From Dromaius novaehollandiae (lineage: Eukaryota > Chordata > Aves > Casuariiformes > Dromaiidae), in assembly GCF_036370855.1 (NCBI RefSeq), contig NC_088099.1:24333501-24397500 (forward strand): DNA of 64,000 nucleotides, given 5' to 3'. Shown here in pieces: positions 33,939-48,122 of the stretch. Under the pieces are notes generated by a model, which did not search any database, was not told where the DNA came from, and saw nothing but the letters and a program-made list of their open reading frames with translations. Both the position numbers and the translations under genes were made by a program. The stretch's first letter is position 1; each line of letters opens with the position of its first letter.

Positions 33939-36186
33939 CTGAGAAACCAAACATTTGAAATTTCAGTCATATATATCTGTCTTTGAGACCTGCTGCAAAT
34001 TCATACCAAAATTTGTGCAATTGCAGTTCTTTCTGTAGAGATTCCAGTTTGAGTATCACATAATCCCTTCCCCTCCTCCTCAAAGTTATAAAATGTTCTA
34101 AAGATTACAATATAAAAGTGAGGATAGTCCCTTCTACTTCCTTAGTTGTTTTCTTTGCTTCAAGATTTCATAAAGATTTTAAGGACAGTGGAAGGTAGGA
34201 TAATGCAGAGACTATTTCAAAGAACTTTACCCAAAGTTTTTTTTCCATAAAAGAAGGAATTTAAAGAACTTTCATCTATTTAAATGTTTTTTACATATAT
34301 CTTCCCACTGAAAGAATAGACTGGCATTAGTATTCCATTAAAATAAAAGAAAAGGTGGGTTCATCCCGTCATACACTTCTAAACCAAGCACCAATCAAAA
34401 ATATAATTGTGATGTAATGTCTAATAATAGACAAATTTACTTCTAGATTCTCTAAGATGTCATTTGCAACCAGTTTTCTATACCAATAACTGTCACATTT
34501 CTACTAAATTTGGCTAGTGAGCTGTTATGCTTGCCTATTAGATAAATGACAATAGATTCTTTTTCCCCCTCGATACATCAGTTTCGTAAATATACTATTC
34601 ATACCAATCTGGATGCAAATATACCAGGAGATTAAGAGGGCTGCTGCACCTCCACTAGAATCATGCAGTGCAGTGTTAAGGCTCTGTGTCATGCATTATG
34701 ACTAGCGGTGTAATTGAAGAACTTGCCCATTCAGAGCATGGCTACATCCATATGATTAATCCACCAATAGTTTGTGCTAAAGCACTCTACTGAAAGTCTA
34801 CAGAATTCTTTTTCAAAGGAAGATGATCATAATGAACATGATCCACTGAAATCAGTGACAGCATTTCTACATCTGTAACATGTGAGAAAGAAAAAGCTAG
34901 AAAGCAGAAGTTGCTTTCAACTACCTGATATGTATTTGCCATCTCTTTTCCTTAGAATTCCAATGCATTTGCAGGCCACTAAGGTCTGCTTCCTGTTCTG
35001 CATCTGATGTGAAAATCACTGATGAAGCTAGAACATTATTAAAACATTTGCATTTTGGATCCACCATGTCAGACAGCACAACTTTTTTGGCACAGTTACT
35101 CTCTTCTACCAGACTAGCACAATGCTTGGTGAACAGTAGTGCTTTTGAGCGTACACTCAGTTCACAGCGCCACTGAACATGTGAACTGGTCTGCTGCTTT
35201 TGTGGTTTCTATGCTAGTGAGTTGTGCTTTTCTCTCCCTTCAGTAAACCATTGCTGGCTATTTGTGGCTGCAAGCTCAGAAACATTGGCCGTGAAGTTGC
35301 ACTTAGTTAAGCATACTTTTTGGAGCAAATATGCTTCCTCTTTCTACACATCAGTTTTCCATACTGGAGGTGTATGCGCATTTCTGCTCTTGCACACATC
35401 TTGCCCATCACACCTAGGTCTTATTTTAGTAATGCTGTCACTTTGCTTTATCTTTTGTGAGCATCTCTGTAGAGACAAGTTCTGAAAACCCTCTAACTCT
35501 GACCTCCAAAGTCTCTCCACAGTACAGCAGTTCTTTTTCAAATAAAATCTCTGAACCCATTAACATTGAGGAAAAAATGGCAGTAAGCAATACCATTATG
35601 TAAAGAAAAGTATTGTAAAGTTGATGAATAAATTAAGTAGTGCAGGAAACTCTAGACATTTTAAATCTAAATTATGAGAAACACTTGCATAGCAGCTATC
35701 ACTTTGCTAACTGGGTAGATCTGAAAGACACAACTAAAAATGAAGATAAGAATTATATTCTTCAATATTCTTCATTGCTTTAAGAAAGAGCATAGATACC
35801 AAACTCTGTTAGTACAATATACAGACATAGATGTGCATATTTAATAACTTTTGAAAAGCTTCTGATATTAAAACATCAGGAATTTTGCTCTGCATTCAAT
35901 GCAGTCCTTCCACTGTCATTATTAGGCTGTAGATCAGGCACATTTTCACCACACAGATTTTATTTCATTAATTCAAAAGCATGTGAGAAATCAAGACTTT
36001 TTTGTATTGTTTCACTTCACTGTATTTATATAAGGAACCCTGAAAATCAACTGGTTGTCGTTAATATTAAAAATATTTTTAAAACCCCCAGAATAAAAAT
36101 ATCTATCATACTTCATCACATCAAATAAAACCAAATACATATATTTTTATTTAACATGCAGACATATTCTTATGAAAAACACTTAC
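33939..36186 (-). other. Intron 25 of gene A, nothing recognised
   Basis: 2.2 kb AT-rich intron between the NBD2 Walker A and Q-loop exons. No repeat family or extra exon is seen. Short open frames at 35222-35541 have no similarity I can name. Confidence 0.6.
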
Positions 36187-36384
36187 CATTTCTCCATCAA
36201 GCGGATCATAAAATCTCTCAAGCAACTGAATAACAGTGCTCTTTCCACAGCCACTGCTACCGACAAGAGCCAGAGTTTGTCCCTTTTCTACTTTTAGCCT
36301 CAAACCTTGGAGAACTTTGACATCAGGTCGGTTTGGGTAGTTAAACATTACATCTTTGATCGTTATGTTTCCCCCGAATCTTTC
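36187..36384 (-). CDS. ABCB1: Gene A exon 25: NBD2 A-loop and Walker A
   Basis: 198 nt, 66 codons: [20 protein letters not shown] (A-loop Tyr), [19 protein letters not shown]-loop GSSGCGKST, and [13 protein letters not shown]. All ATP-contacting residues are intact. Donor GTAAGT. Confidence 0.95.
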
Positions 36385-36814
36385 CTATAATTGAAATAGT
36401 ATTATTGAAATAGTTTAAGACAATTGGACAGATGATTCATATAGAACTGCAGAAGTCTCTTTTTATTTATTGAAATCAGTAGGGTTTTGCATTTGCTAGA
36501 ATGTTGTCTTTAACTCCACAAATCTTTGTGAAACCAAAAAAGTTAAGTTATAGCACTGAAATATTTTGAAGCTGCTAGTTGAACTCCACGCAAGCTTTTA
36601 CTTCAGACCTTCAAAACAAATAAACCTTAAGTCAATGTGGACAACTGGTGAACTCATGAAGCATTTGGTTCTTGTTGCAATTTGGATAGTGCCAAGAATA
36701 CATTGAGGTAAGCAACTAATGTGAGAGAGGGAAAAATCAGCAGTTTGAAGTAAGTGACAAATGTTATGTCCATATTGTCAATATATAAAATTGCCCCAAA
36801 CAGTGCTTACTTAC

Positions 36815-36971
36815 AGGCTTCAGTCCTTCCTCACTGTAACTATCTATTGAGGGTACTGTTTCAAACAGCATGAACAGATGGGCTGCTGATATCTTGGCTT
36901 TGGCATAGTCTGGAGCAAAAGAGCTGCTTTGTCCTAAAGCCATTGCACCAAATACAACAGCTGAAAACACT
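36815..36971 (-). CDS. ABCB1: Gene A exon 24: TM12 and lead into NBD2
   Basis: 157 nt: [20 protein letters not shown] (TM12), [17 protein letters not shown] and [19 protein letters not shown] and SEEGLKP are characteristic of ABCB4 in mammals. ABCB1 has HIIMIIE and STEGLMP. Donor GTAAGT. Confidence 0.94.
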
Positions 36972-39084
36972 CTACAAAAGAAACCAGAAAAATAAATATA
37001 TAAGAAGAAAAATAAATAAATAAATATAGTGAGAAAAGAAGAATGGAAACAGGGCTGCATTCAACTTTATTTTATTTGGACAAAACAAGGAGCTAGATTT
37101 AATAACAGTAAAGTAGTAACCACATATTATTGCTTTAATTATTTATTTTGTTCCAGAACTAAGTTTTATCCCCTTTTAATGAAGTGAGATAAATAAGATT
37201 CCATTCAAAATTCAATGTTTTCATTACTTATTGACACTAATGTCTCTTATTATTAATACGGATTAACTGTAACAAATCTCAAATGGAGCTAGGAAGACAG
37301 TAGTCCATGGGTGGCCTGGGAGTTTGTGATCCATTTTTAAATTATTAGTGAAAAGAAAAAATAAAAACCTACCCTGCAGCAAGGTGACAATAAAGGTTTA
37401 ATTTGCTATCACAGCTCTACTGAAAAATTGTCAAGGGCTTGCAACACAGAGCAAAACACAAGCAAACAAAAACACAAAAAAACACCCAAGTTGAAAATGA
37501 CACTATTATTGTTTTATGGTCAATGTAGATGTACCTTTACTGACTGCATTAGAATGGTTTAAGAACCTGCTGTCTTCAGCTATTAATTACTACCACACAG
37601 CATAGGATTACTCATCACTGAGAAATGGTAATGGACCACATGAGACCTCTTAAACTGTTTTGAGGCAAAAAGTGAAAGATTAATTTACATGATCTTCAGA
37701 GCTACATAAACTAATCTGTTTTATCCTGCATATGAACAGCCGAGAAGGACTCACCCTGGTTTAGTGCAGACAATCCCTTCCAAATCAAGCTGAGCCACTG
37801 GAAATTCACTCCCCCTGCTTTCCCCTTCTCCCCTAGCACCAAAAAAATCCGCTTTGCTTCCAAGCAGCCCACAACACCACCTCTGTTATCCACTTGTAAC
37901 ATTTCTGCTGCCTCCAGTTCCTTCTTCTGTGTGTTTCTTAACATCCACAAGGCTACTTAACATTATCCTACAAGTTCCAACTTAACACTATCTTTCATCA
38001 GGTGGCGGGGGGAGGCTTTCTTAGTTATTGAGATCACTGCTTTCATTCTTTTCATACCTGTTCCCATAGGCCTGTATTGAGCTGTTGCCTCTTATCTTAC
38101 ACTGTAAATTATCTTTCTCACGAGTTTATACAGGACCAAAGGGGTTTTGGTACTAAGGTACTATGGTAAATGACTGGATAAATAGTGATTATAAAAGCAA
38201 AATAGAAAAGTAAGAAGCTAAGAATAAGCCATAGCTTCTGAATCCCTCCTTTCATTTTTGTACAGTTTCGGTCCTTAAAAGCCAATAAAGTACCCTTAAG
38301 GATAAAAAAAAAAAAAAGTTGTACTATTCCTTGTATAACTACATACTGCAGTGGACACACCTTCTAGGAGTACTGCAAATTGGAAATATTTTATTTGCAG
38401 TATCTATCTAAATTAAAAGTAAAATGCTATACCTCACTATGAGTATGTATAGCACTCTATATGTTGTTCTTGCACTCATGGTTCATGCTTTGATTTCCCA
38501 CACAAAATTGGTTTGATTAACCCTATCATCTAGAAGAATCTAGTCATCTTTCCCTTACAGTGCATAGCATCTACCCTATAAAACAAAACATTACTCTGCA
38601 ATTATTTAACATGTATATTAAAGCAGATTTCAAATTTTGATGGGTTAAACTGCCATAGAAATAACAAAGTCACAGATAATCTTTTCTTAAAAATTTTTTT
38701 ACAATATCATTATGCTTCAATAAACAAGTACAACTATGTTTTCTTTTAGAAAGTACAGCAGATCTCTTCAAGCTACATGAACAATAAGCTGAGAATAAAC
38801 AAAGTGACATAGTAGGATACTGTTTTATCCTCTGGAAAAATAATAGTCCAGAATAACTATAGAAAAGGAAATCCCAAATCAGGGCTACTTGAAGAACTCA
38901 GAATCTGTAATCATCTATAATATTGACTTTGTAATATGCTTTCTATAATACGTTCCTATAACATTTAAGCACAGAGGAAGAATTTGCCTGTTTTCTCAGA
39001 GCTACCTAATGGATTCATGATACCCTCAGCAACAAAGACCTCTCTCTGGATTGAGAGAGAAGAGATTGCAAAAGAGATACTTAC
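36972..39084 (-). other. Intron 23 of gene A
   Basis: 2.1 kb. Starts with an (AAAT)n tract at about 37009-37025. A poly-A run sits near 38308-38322. Otherwise unique AT-rich sequence. Confidence 0.6.
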
Positions 39085-39225
39085 AAAAACACATTTTTAT
39101 ACTCCATGAATCCATTTACCACTAGATAGGCACCAAACCGGAAACAGCCAGCATAGGTAAAGTACATCATTGCTTGTGAAAGGGCAAAACAAATACCAAA
39201 TATATGTGCCTTCTTCACAGAATTT
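39085..39225 (-). CDS. ABCB1: Gene A exon 23: TM11
   Basis: 141 nt: [36 protein letters not shown] (TM11) and [10 protein letters not shown], with a split Leu codon at the end. Acceptor TTACAG, donor GTAAGT. Confidence 0.94.
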
Positions 39226-41057
39226 CTGTAAGAAAGAATGCATATTTTCATATGAATGAGCAATTGTACTTAAACCTATTATGTAAAAAGCAATTAATTC
39301 ACTTCAGATGCTGCTGTGATAAATGGGAAGTACTCATCTTAAGTACTTTAAGTTACACAATCCCTTAACTCCTTAGACTCTGTCTAAGAGAAGAAGTTTA
39401 TTTTTGTTTGTTTCCAGAATTCTGTTTATTTCAAAGAACAGACTGGAATATGGAGAAAGAAAAAAGTTGCCCCTTAGCTGCTATGTCTAATTATTGTCTT
39501 ACCGCTGCACAGTTGAAGTGTTAAAATATTTTACAGTTGAGTCCATGATTACAACTTTCAAGACTTAAACAATATCATCGAAACTGCATTACTGCATCAC
39601 ATAAGAGGGGGAAAAAAAGTCTTCGTTCTTGATGTGAGCAGAACTGCTTTCAACCATAGACATTTTTTTCTGTCAGTTGTTCTTTACTTGTGATTTTAGG
39701 TTAACCAAATCAGATGTTCAACAGTTCAATATTAGACATTGGGAATCTGTTTCTTTCGAAGTTCATCAGCCAAAATTATTCTCTCAGATAAGATTTAGCC
39801 TGCATGGATGATGCATAAATGGGATTTTGGATGATAAAACTATGTAAATAACTAAAGGCAGGGCAGAGAGAAAATTTTCTGCTAATATGAATTTTACCAG
39901 AAAAAAAGAAAGAAAATATTTAATTGTACTGATATAGATTTTAATTATATTGATGTTATTCTTAAGTCACCATTGTATGGTTCCTTTTGGTGAAAAATAG
40001 GATCCAGGTTCACAAATACGCCTTTTTGATAAAGAAGCTGCTGTCCCTTCTCTTTTACCTAGCCAATTTGCACATTAATCCAGGACAGCAGAAGACCTAA
40101 GTTCAATTTTTATAAAATAGAAATGCTTTGCTTAATCAGTGGTTAAAGATGCACTGAGACATTAAGTCAAAAATACATGTCCTATCTCCCACATGACAAA
40201 TTGTCCCATAGGAAAACTAAATACTTTATTTCTACTGGAACAACACTGAGATGAAAGTCTGAGAACAATTCCTTCAATGACAACTCTGAGAATGGCTAGG
40301 TACTGTCCTGAAAGTTGTGAGGTATGGGCTCAAATCTGAGTAACCTGAGAAAGCAATTAAACTAGTATCTCTCATATCCTGCACTGTGTTCTAATAGCTT
40401 AATTATTGCAGTGGATGTACTGGCAGCACCCCTTCTCGTTTGTCTCCCATCATATCTGTGTATATACGCTGCCATTTCCTTCACTTTTTTCATGAAAGTC
40501 TGAAAATGAAATATTTCATTCTGAAACAAAAATTTGACAATAACGTTTTTGTTTTTCATTTTAAGCTTTTTGAAATATGCTTTAAATCAAAACAGGGTTG
40601 GTTTTTTTTTTTTTTGCAGTCACAAACCAATAAGTAGTTATTTAAATATTTTCAGTCCTGCTCATACTTTCAAAAATGGGTTAATGAAATGTTTAATTTA
40701 TATAAAACAGTTTTTAACTAGACCTAAGTATCTGAAACATCTTAGCTGGGAGATCAGATTAGATGACTTCCAAAGCTCTCTTAAAACCAAGACTTTCTGA
40801 AAGCAAGTGATATTGCAATAGAAGATACTAATACTACCACAGAAAATTAATTAAAACAAGAACAAAACCTACAGTCTTTCCTGGTGACCTCCTTGGTTAA
40901 TAAAAAGACATGCAAAATCTTTAATGTAGTTTTACTTCAGAATTAATGCAAGTAATACACATGAACAAAAATTAAATTCATGTCAGTCCAAGTAAATGTA
41001 TGCAATTTTTTCTAAAATTAAAACACAGATTTTATTTCTTTAGTTATTTTATTATAC
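39226..41057 (-). other. Intron 22 of gene A
   Basis: 1.8 kb AT-rich, with a poly-T run near 40603-40616. At about 40745-40800 the string gggagatcagattagatgac resembles a degraded CR1 3' tail on the plus strand, but it is too short to be sure. Confidence 0.5.
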
Positions 41058-41158
41058 CTGTATGGTATGTGCAGATGTTCTCCATACATGAACTCAAATT
41101 TTCTTTCTCGGGTCAAACCTGCAACAGTTCGAATATTTTCTATGGCTTCTGTGGCAAT
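41058..41158 (-). CDS. ABCB1: Gene A exon 22: intracellular loop 4
   Basis: 101 nt: [20 protein letters not shown] then [13 protein letters not shown] and a split Arg. It is the half-2 equivalent of exon 8. Acceptor TTGCAG, donor GTATAA. Confidence 0.94.
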
Positions 41159-42511
41159 CTGCAATTGAAACACAAATACTTTAATCAAAACTATACTAAA
41201 GAAATGTACAGGAAAAATATAGTTAGTAGAAAGGAAAGGAAATACATCTTTTGGCATATATGAAAAAGCCCATGGAAAGATCATTATGCAAAACTTCCAG
41301 TTGTCTTGGAGGGAAAAAGTGTGTTTGAGGAACTTTGTCCACAGACATAAAGGAAGGAAAATAGAAACAATTTAATAAACAGAGTTAGTGAAGGGATTCA
41401 GATCCAGATTAAGACACGAATTTAGGTGTCTATGCTACTGTTAAGTCAATGGAGAACTATTCAGCAGAACCTAGAAAGCAATTCAGCTCACCAGCCATTA
41501 CATGCCTACTTAAAGTTTCATTCTCCAGGATCTACTGACTAGAATGGTAAGAGGCTTAATTCAGTTGCCCACATATAAGTATTCTGCCATCAGAGATATA
41601 GATACTCCAAATACTAGGGTAAGGCATGGCAGATGTGACACAGAACACAGCATAGACCCATGCCCTTCTGAAACAGCAGATGGAGGCCACTTAGAATATA
41701 CCGTGACATCTCCAACAACTATAAGGGGATATTAGACAACTAGCACATATGCAAACACATACATTTAAACACTAAATTTAGGTGTCTTAATCGGAAGATT
41801 AATACTATTGTTTATGTGCATGCCCTTAGATAAATGACTCTTCTCAACAGCTTTTTACAGTAGGACACAGGAAGGGAGTTTAGAAAAGTTTTACCTCTAA
41901 GAAAGTAATACTTGGGAAGTGATGAAATAGTTGTCCTGCCACAAAACGATTTTGGAATGAAGTAACATTAAATGCCTTCATCTAACTTCTCCTTTAAACA
42001 AGAGCCTAGCCTTCTTGCTTTTCAGCTCTCATCTTTCTTTTCCACTCAACAAATAAGAAATGGCAAAGAGATTCAGAAACCAGTGGATATATCCCTGCAA
42101 ACATTGGTAAGATGAAAGAAAAAAAAGAAAAAAGAGCATTGCAATATATGTAAGATAGATGACATGCCAAAAAGGATGCCAAAGAAGAAACAAGATAATG
42201 TCAAAATGAAGAGGGCTGCAAAATAAGGAAAATGGAGACGATCAGAACAGGAAGCGGGAAGATGTGCTAAGAATTCTTCAAGCGCACTTCTGGGGCTTAT
42301 CAATTCTGAAAATAACTATCAGTTAATAATATAAGTCTTCAATTATTCTTGAAGAGGTATTATATTCTGTTGTCCTAGTAACGTAAATGCATAGAGCTTG
42401 GCTATATATTATGGCATAAACCATATTTGGAAGTAACATGTCTATTTCCAATGCCCTGGTAAAAATGACTGTATACATTACACAGAAATAGATAAACTTC
42501 TCTAGACCAAC

Positions 42512-42715
42512 CTTTCCTGCAATTTCCAGCTGCTTTTTATCTTTCTTAGCATGTCCAGCCAGCATCTTCATTTCAATCATTCCTGCCGCGGCGATGATTG
42601 GCACAACAACTAAAAGTAATAATGTCAGCTGCCAGCCATAAATTAGTGATATAACAATTCCAGTCCCAAGGTTAGCTATGTTTTGGGCAATTAATGCCAG
42701 TCTGACACCAGTTGC
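42512..42715 (-). CDS. ABCB1: Gene A exon 21: TM9-TM10
   Basis: 204 nt, 68 codons: [20 protein letters not shown] into TM9, [20 protein letters not shown] (TM10), then [20 protein letters not shown]. The donor is GTTGGT, weak at +3. [10 protein letters not shown] matches the ABCB4-type sequence (ABCB1 has GSRLAVITQN). Confidence 0.94.
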
Positions 42716-43101
42716 CTGAGGGGGAGAAAAAAGACATTTTTTGCTAAAGAAATGGCATGTTAGATGAGGAAAACATTTCCACCTACAATACTCCTGGTTC
42801 TCCAAAAAATATTTATAAAGTCTTGAAATCAGATTCCTGATTATTTTTTTTAATAATAAAGGTTACAGCACAACATAGTAATAATCCTAAAAGAAGATTA
42901 CTATATGTTTACAAGGCAATATCCTTCATCATTGTTATAAAACTCATCAGTGCATTCTATACCAGCTATCATTTTACCAGTAATTGTAAATTTTAGTTGT
43001 TGTCAAAGTCAAGACTGCCATCTAACCAGTCAAGCCCAAGTTCCAAATTTACTACATATTAACCCAAATATGAAAAATTGCCTACACAAAATGTTACTTA
43101 C

Positions 43102-43185
43102 TCCTTTCACTTGTGAGGCATCATTAGCAAGTCTTGTAGTTAATGCTCCCGTGCTATTTTTAGTATCATCAAACCAGCCCATATC
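43102..43185 (-). CDS. ABCB1: Gene A exon 20: coupling helix of half 2
   Basis: 84 nt, 28 codons: [20 protein letters not shown] then [12 protein letters not shown] is the coupling-helix motif. Acceptor TTGTAG, donor GTAAGT. Confidence 0.94.
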
Positions 43186-44529
43186 CTACAATAAGAAACA
43201 TTTTTCTTAGGACCAGTCTTCCATATACTTTATATAAGCCTTAAAATAAAACTGAGGTCTACATAATATAACTAAGTTGAATGTCAGAAGTCAATGTGTG
43301 CATATTAAATTAAGCATAATTCCTTAATTGCACAATGAATATGCTAAGAAAGTGTATGCCTGTGCATGATCTGATGCGTAGGCTGTCATTGCTGAGAAGA
43401 AATGAGAGCAGGCTGTGGGAGTCCCAGAACCAAAAGCCACCCTCCCCCACCACTGCTGAAACTGCACCTTCTTGGAGGAAATGACTCATTCACATTGCTT
43501 CATAATTGCAAAGTTGCATGGGGAAGAACTGTAAAGCATTTTCAAGGTGAGAACTCCTGACTTTTTACTTTGCTTCTCTTCAGATTGAACAGACAAATTT
43601 GGAAGTGATGAGACAAGATAAAAAAAAACTGGCGTCATATTTAAGAGGTCTCTACCTGATCAAAACCATTTGTTGGGGTTAGCTACACAGTTTATCCTTA
43701 TTCACCATGTGACCAAATATCTCGTTTGAAGTGTAACGTGATATTCACCATATGAAGACCTGGGGATGTAGTACCGGCCTTTGTGACCTCAACATCCAAT
43801 TGTAATACTCCTCTTCCATCAGGCTTTCAGTGATGTTGATCTGTAGCTCATAGTTTTTCAGAATATGATAGCTTTCAGATCATACTGCAAATACTCATGT
43901 TTACTTGAGCAAAATTCTGTGTCTACACGTGGCTTAAGGTGCAATACATAAAAAAGCAGAAACATTATATTGTATATTTGAAAAATCAGAAATACTGATC
44001 CTGAAACCATGCAAAAATAGGGCCCATTTATGTAACTACATGAATTACTTAAAATTACTACAAAAATTATATATATATTTAAGTTTTCTGGAAGTGGCTT
44101 TAAGTTTAAGTATACAATCTTACTACTGAGTTAACAAAAGACAATTATGCGTTTTGGAACTCTTTCAAAGAGACTTACAAAAAATAAAAAGATTATCTGT
44201 TCCTATTACAATTTAGATCAGACATTTGAAATAAGAGTTATATAGTAAGTTGCACTGCATTGCATTTCTTTGCAGGTGAAGGGGCACCAAGGAAGAAAAG
44301 CAGACAAATGAGCATGTAATGAGATACAACTAGTGCACATCAGCTTGTTAAATCATGGTAACTTAGCTGTAAATCTAAGGTCTTACAAGGAGTATGTATA
44401 AAGCTCTTTGTTTGATTTAAGTATCTGTGCCTACAAATACATTACTTAACTCCCCGTAACTAAGCAAATTGGTTTCTAAATTGATTTAAAGAATCTTCTT
44501 TGTAGACCAAGTCTAATAACAATAATCTA

Positions 44530-44706
<177 letters not shown>

Positions 44707-46685
44707 CTATTTGAGAAGTACAATGTTTATCATACTATTACATTGTTTTGTATTTAGTAAATATTTTTAGATGCACAGTCTCTACAATGTCAAAATACAA
44801 AATATTGTAGTCATTATCTCAGAAAACAAGTGTAAAAATAGGTTTAATATTCACAAATTCTAGTAGATTCACAGTATAGGTATTGAAATTTTGTATTTCT
44901 GAATAAAATATATTCAGCATAGCAATATTGCCCAGCACTACTTCACCAGCATGTTTCAAGAAAAGAATCACTAATGAACCCTTCGACTTCATTTTTAATC
45001 AGAGCTGACCTAGGTAAAATTTAAACAGGTGTTTTTTTAGGTTAAAAGCTTCATGAGGAAATCTGAGCTCACTGAAGTCAAAGGCAGATTTCCCATTGAT
45101 TCCAATGGACCTATGATTTCTTCCTTGGAATCTTAATACAACTTGATAGAGCTATCAGTAATAATACAGAGTAATGTTTTATAATAAACCAAAAATATTT
45201 TTAGACAGATATATGAATCAATTTAAAAAGATACAAAAAGGAATATCTTGATTAAAATATTGACAAGATACATTCTTCCTACACTTTTGGTACAACATTA
45301 ATTAGCTTCGTTTAGCTCACTACCACCTTTCTATGATTACAGACATTAATACTTCAGAATCTACATTTGAGAAATTGTATGCCCTTAAAATATAAAACAC
45401 AGATGAAACTGTACTGTGTGATATTAAGAAAAATTGTTATGGCACATTCCAATGAACAAATATTTTTCTGTTAACTTTGATCATCGGCATTGTTGTGCTG
45501 ATATACTGTCAATAAATTTCCATAACTGTGTGAATTAAAAAAAAAATCATAAATTTAACATCTTTGAACAGGCAGTATATAAATAGATTATGAAATTAAT
45601 GTTTTTATATTTCTTCATTCTCATTAATTGGGGGATGTCATATTTCAGTGAACTTTTCCCATTCATATGCTAATTTAAAACTTTATCTGCACATTTATAA
45701 GTTGAGCAAACCCATCATATGCATCCACAGCTCAGTCTTCAATACTCAAGGTCATTCTGCATTCATGTGTAATGAAACAAACAGAACAGGCGTATTTAGC
45801 AAGAGATTGTTGCATGTCTATGCTGCTATGTTTTAGGTTCGCTTCATTATTTCAGTGTGTAGATTCATTTAGTGAATAAAGCTATAAAATATTTACAGAT
45901 TATAAACTAGACTATATAAAAATACTTAAATGCCAAGTTTTATCAACTATCTAATTTGCACTTGTGTAATTACTACTTTCTTCATTGTGGCACTGTTGTA
46001 GCAGTTAGAGGCCTATATAAGAATTAGGGTAGAGTTAAAGTACTATTTTTACCGGCTAGGAAGTAGTGGAGTGAAAGGATAAGTTCAGATGGCAACAGAA
46101 ATCAGTGAGAGCAGAGGATGTGGTATTAGCATCCAGGCTTTATCTAAGCCAGAGCAGGCAAGTATCAGCATGATGGGTATCACCTGATGAACCAGGCCCA
46201 GAAAACTTTGGGGGCTCATATAGAATAAGACTTTTAATGGGGAGGAGATAGAGGAATGAAAAAATTGGAGGACTAAGATAAGAAGAGTTGGTGGATTTGC
46301 ACTTACTCACAGGTTCAAGTAGGAGGACTTGGGGTGGGGCGGGTAAGGAGTGGTATAGGGTGTAGGAATGGTTGGAGGTTAGGTTGTAATGTAAAAAGAA
46401 AAAAAAAAAAGGAGTGAGAGATTCCAGAGCTGTGTACTGAAATGTGTTTGGTGAAGAAGAGGGGGAGTCAGAAGTGAAGAGGCTGGAATACGTTAGAAGG
46501 TCTCTGGCATGTGAGAAGCTGTAGGTCAGAAAAGATTCATAGTTCAGCATGAAGCACATAAGGAACCATATATGAGGATTCTGTTTGAGTTAGAGGCATT
46601 TATTAAGAAAATATTTGGTATATTTGAGATCTAGTTTCTGAAACATCATGAACAATTACAATAAAGCTAAAATAATAAAACATAC

Positions 46686-46790
46686 CTGAAAAAAGAAAGT
46701 AAAAAATGAAATGATCCCAAGTGCTAAAAACAGCAGTGAATATAAGTTGCTCTTTTCTCTTATAATGGCCTTGTCAGTTTCTGAAAAAAT
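46686..46790 (-). CDS. ABCB1: Gene A exon 18: extracellular loop 4 and TM8
   Basis: 105 nt, 35 codons: IFSETDKAIIREKSN (loop) then LYSLLFLALGIISFFTFFFQ (TM8). Acceptor TTACAG, donor GTATGT. Confidence 0.94.
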
Positions 46791-47104
46791 CTGTAAAATA
46801 ATATTTTAAACATGCGTTTTTTAAAATCAGATAATAATCTAAAATACTCCCATACTTCTCAATAAGTATGTTTGGTAGTCATTTGCATTCATAAAAATTT
46901 GAGTATATGTTACACATGATTATAGGTATAAAAAGCAAATTTCAGGTTGTAACAAGATTTTTAGGATTTTGTAAGTCTTGTAGTTCTTCAGATGTGTCTA
47001 ATCCATTCCTCAGCTTCCTAATGCAGGAACTGTATAAAATTCAGTTTAATTGTAAATGAATTCAACAGATTATATACCTTTTTATATACTTTATTCAAAC
47101 TTAC

Positions 47105-47251
47105 CCCTATAATTTCTGAAAATATGATTGCAAATGCAGGTTGTAAAGCCCCATTGATAATTGCACATACAGTGCCAGCTACAAAATATGGCCATTCAGT
47201 TTTGTTCAACCTCATAATTTTCAGAAATGAAGCTGGAGGTAATCCACTGTC
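47105..47251 (-). CDS. ABCB1: Gene A exon 17: TM7
   Basis: 147 nt, 49 codons. It encodes [20 protein letters not shown], then TM7 ([20 protein letters not shown]) ending FSEIIG. FLKxxxLNKTEW is closer to mammalian ABCB4 than to ABCB1. Donor GTAAGT. Confidence 0.95.
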
Positions 47252-47939
47252 CTAAAAAAATAGGAATTTTGTTAGGACAAATATATATTAATTCCATGGA
47301 GAAAAAGAGAGATTAATTGTCAATTTCATATTCCCAGGATCCATTCAGGGAAAGCCAAAATACATACTTTTTAATAACGCAATTAATTAATTGTATGTTT
47401 CTTTTTATAATTTTAATACAAGAAAGAAAGAAAGCTCTATTAGAACATATCTATAATTCTTGTCATCATATTTTAGCTTAATTCACATAATTTTGGTTGA
47501 CCAATACTCTTGGTATTGTTTAGTGGTCACTGAATTATTCATTCTGAGAATATTGCTGTGTGTAATCCACAGCTAGATTATTTCAAGTAATTGTTCATTG
47601 AACAATAAATAACAACAGATGGCTTAGTGTTGGCTGCAAGTGTTAATGCATTCATCTGATGTTCCAGGTTTATTGCAAGAGTTCTATGTAGGGCCATGCA
47701 TTTTGTTTCCGATTCAAAAATGAATGTTTAACCTATATAGACTATGTCTGTATGGTATTCAAATATACTAAAGTATATTTGTTTTATAACAAATTTATTT
47801 TCAAGAATAAATTTATCTCAAATTTTACCCCATATGAAATGCCTCTTTTCTTGTACATTTTAAAGCAGGAGAATGAATTGAATTTCAATGCACTTTGAAA
47901 GATATCAAAGTACACTAAGAGCTCTGCAAAGGTACTTAC

Positions 47940-48122
47940 AGGCAGATTAGTTTTCACATCAGGATCATCATTCTTTTCTCCTGGCTTTCTAAAGCTTCTC
48001 CGAGTTGATCGTCTTCTCAAACCTTTCATTAAGGATTCACCCAGTTCTGGTTCAGACCCACTTTTTTTGACACTAAGTACACTTTCATCTTTTTCTGATG
48101 ATTGAGTGTCAGTTCCTATTGT
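47940..48122 (-). CDS. ABCB1: Gene A exon 16: central linker
   Basis: 183 nt, 61 codons. It encodes a hydrophilic linker between the halves: an acidic/Ser-rich first part (TIGTDTQSSEKDESV) and a basic cluster LRRRSTRRSFRKPGEK. RRRST and RRSF fit PKA/PKC phosphorylation consensus and closely resemble the mammalian ABCB1 linker (RKRSTRRS) rather than that of ABCB4. Donor GTAAGT, acceptor TTTTAG. Confidence 0.93.

Noticed and set aside
40745..40800. Third CR1 3' fragment.
   Set aside because: Only about 50 bp of weak resemblance; mentioned under the intron but not called.
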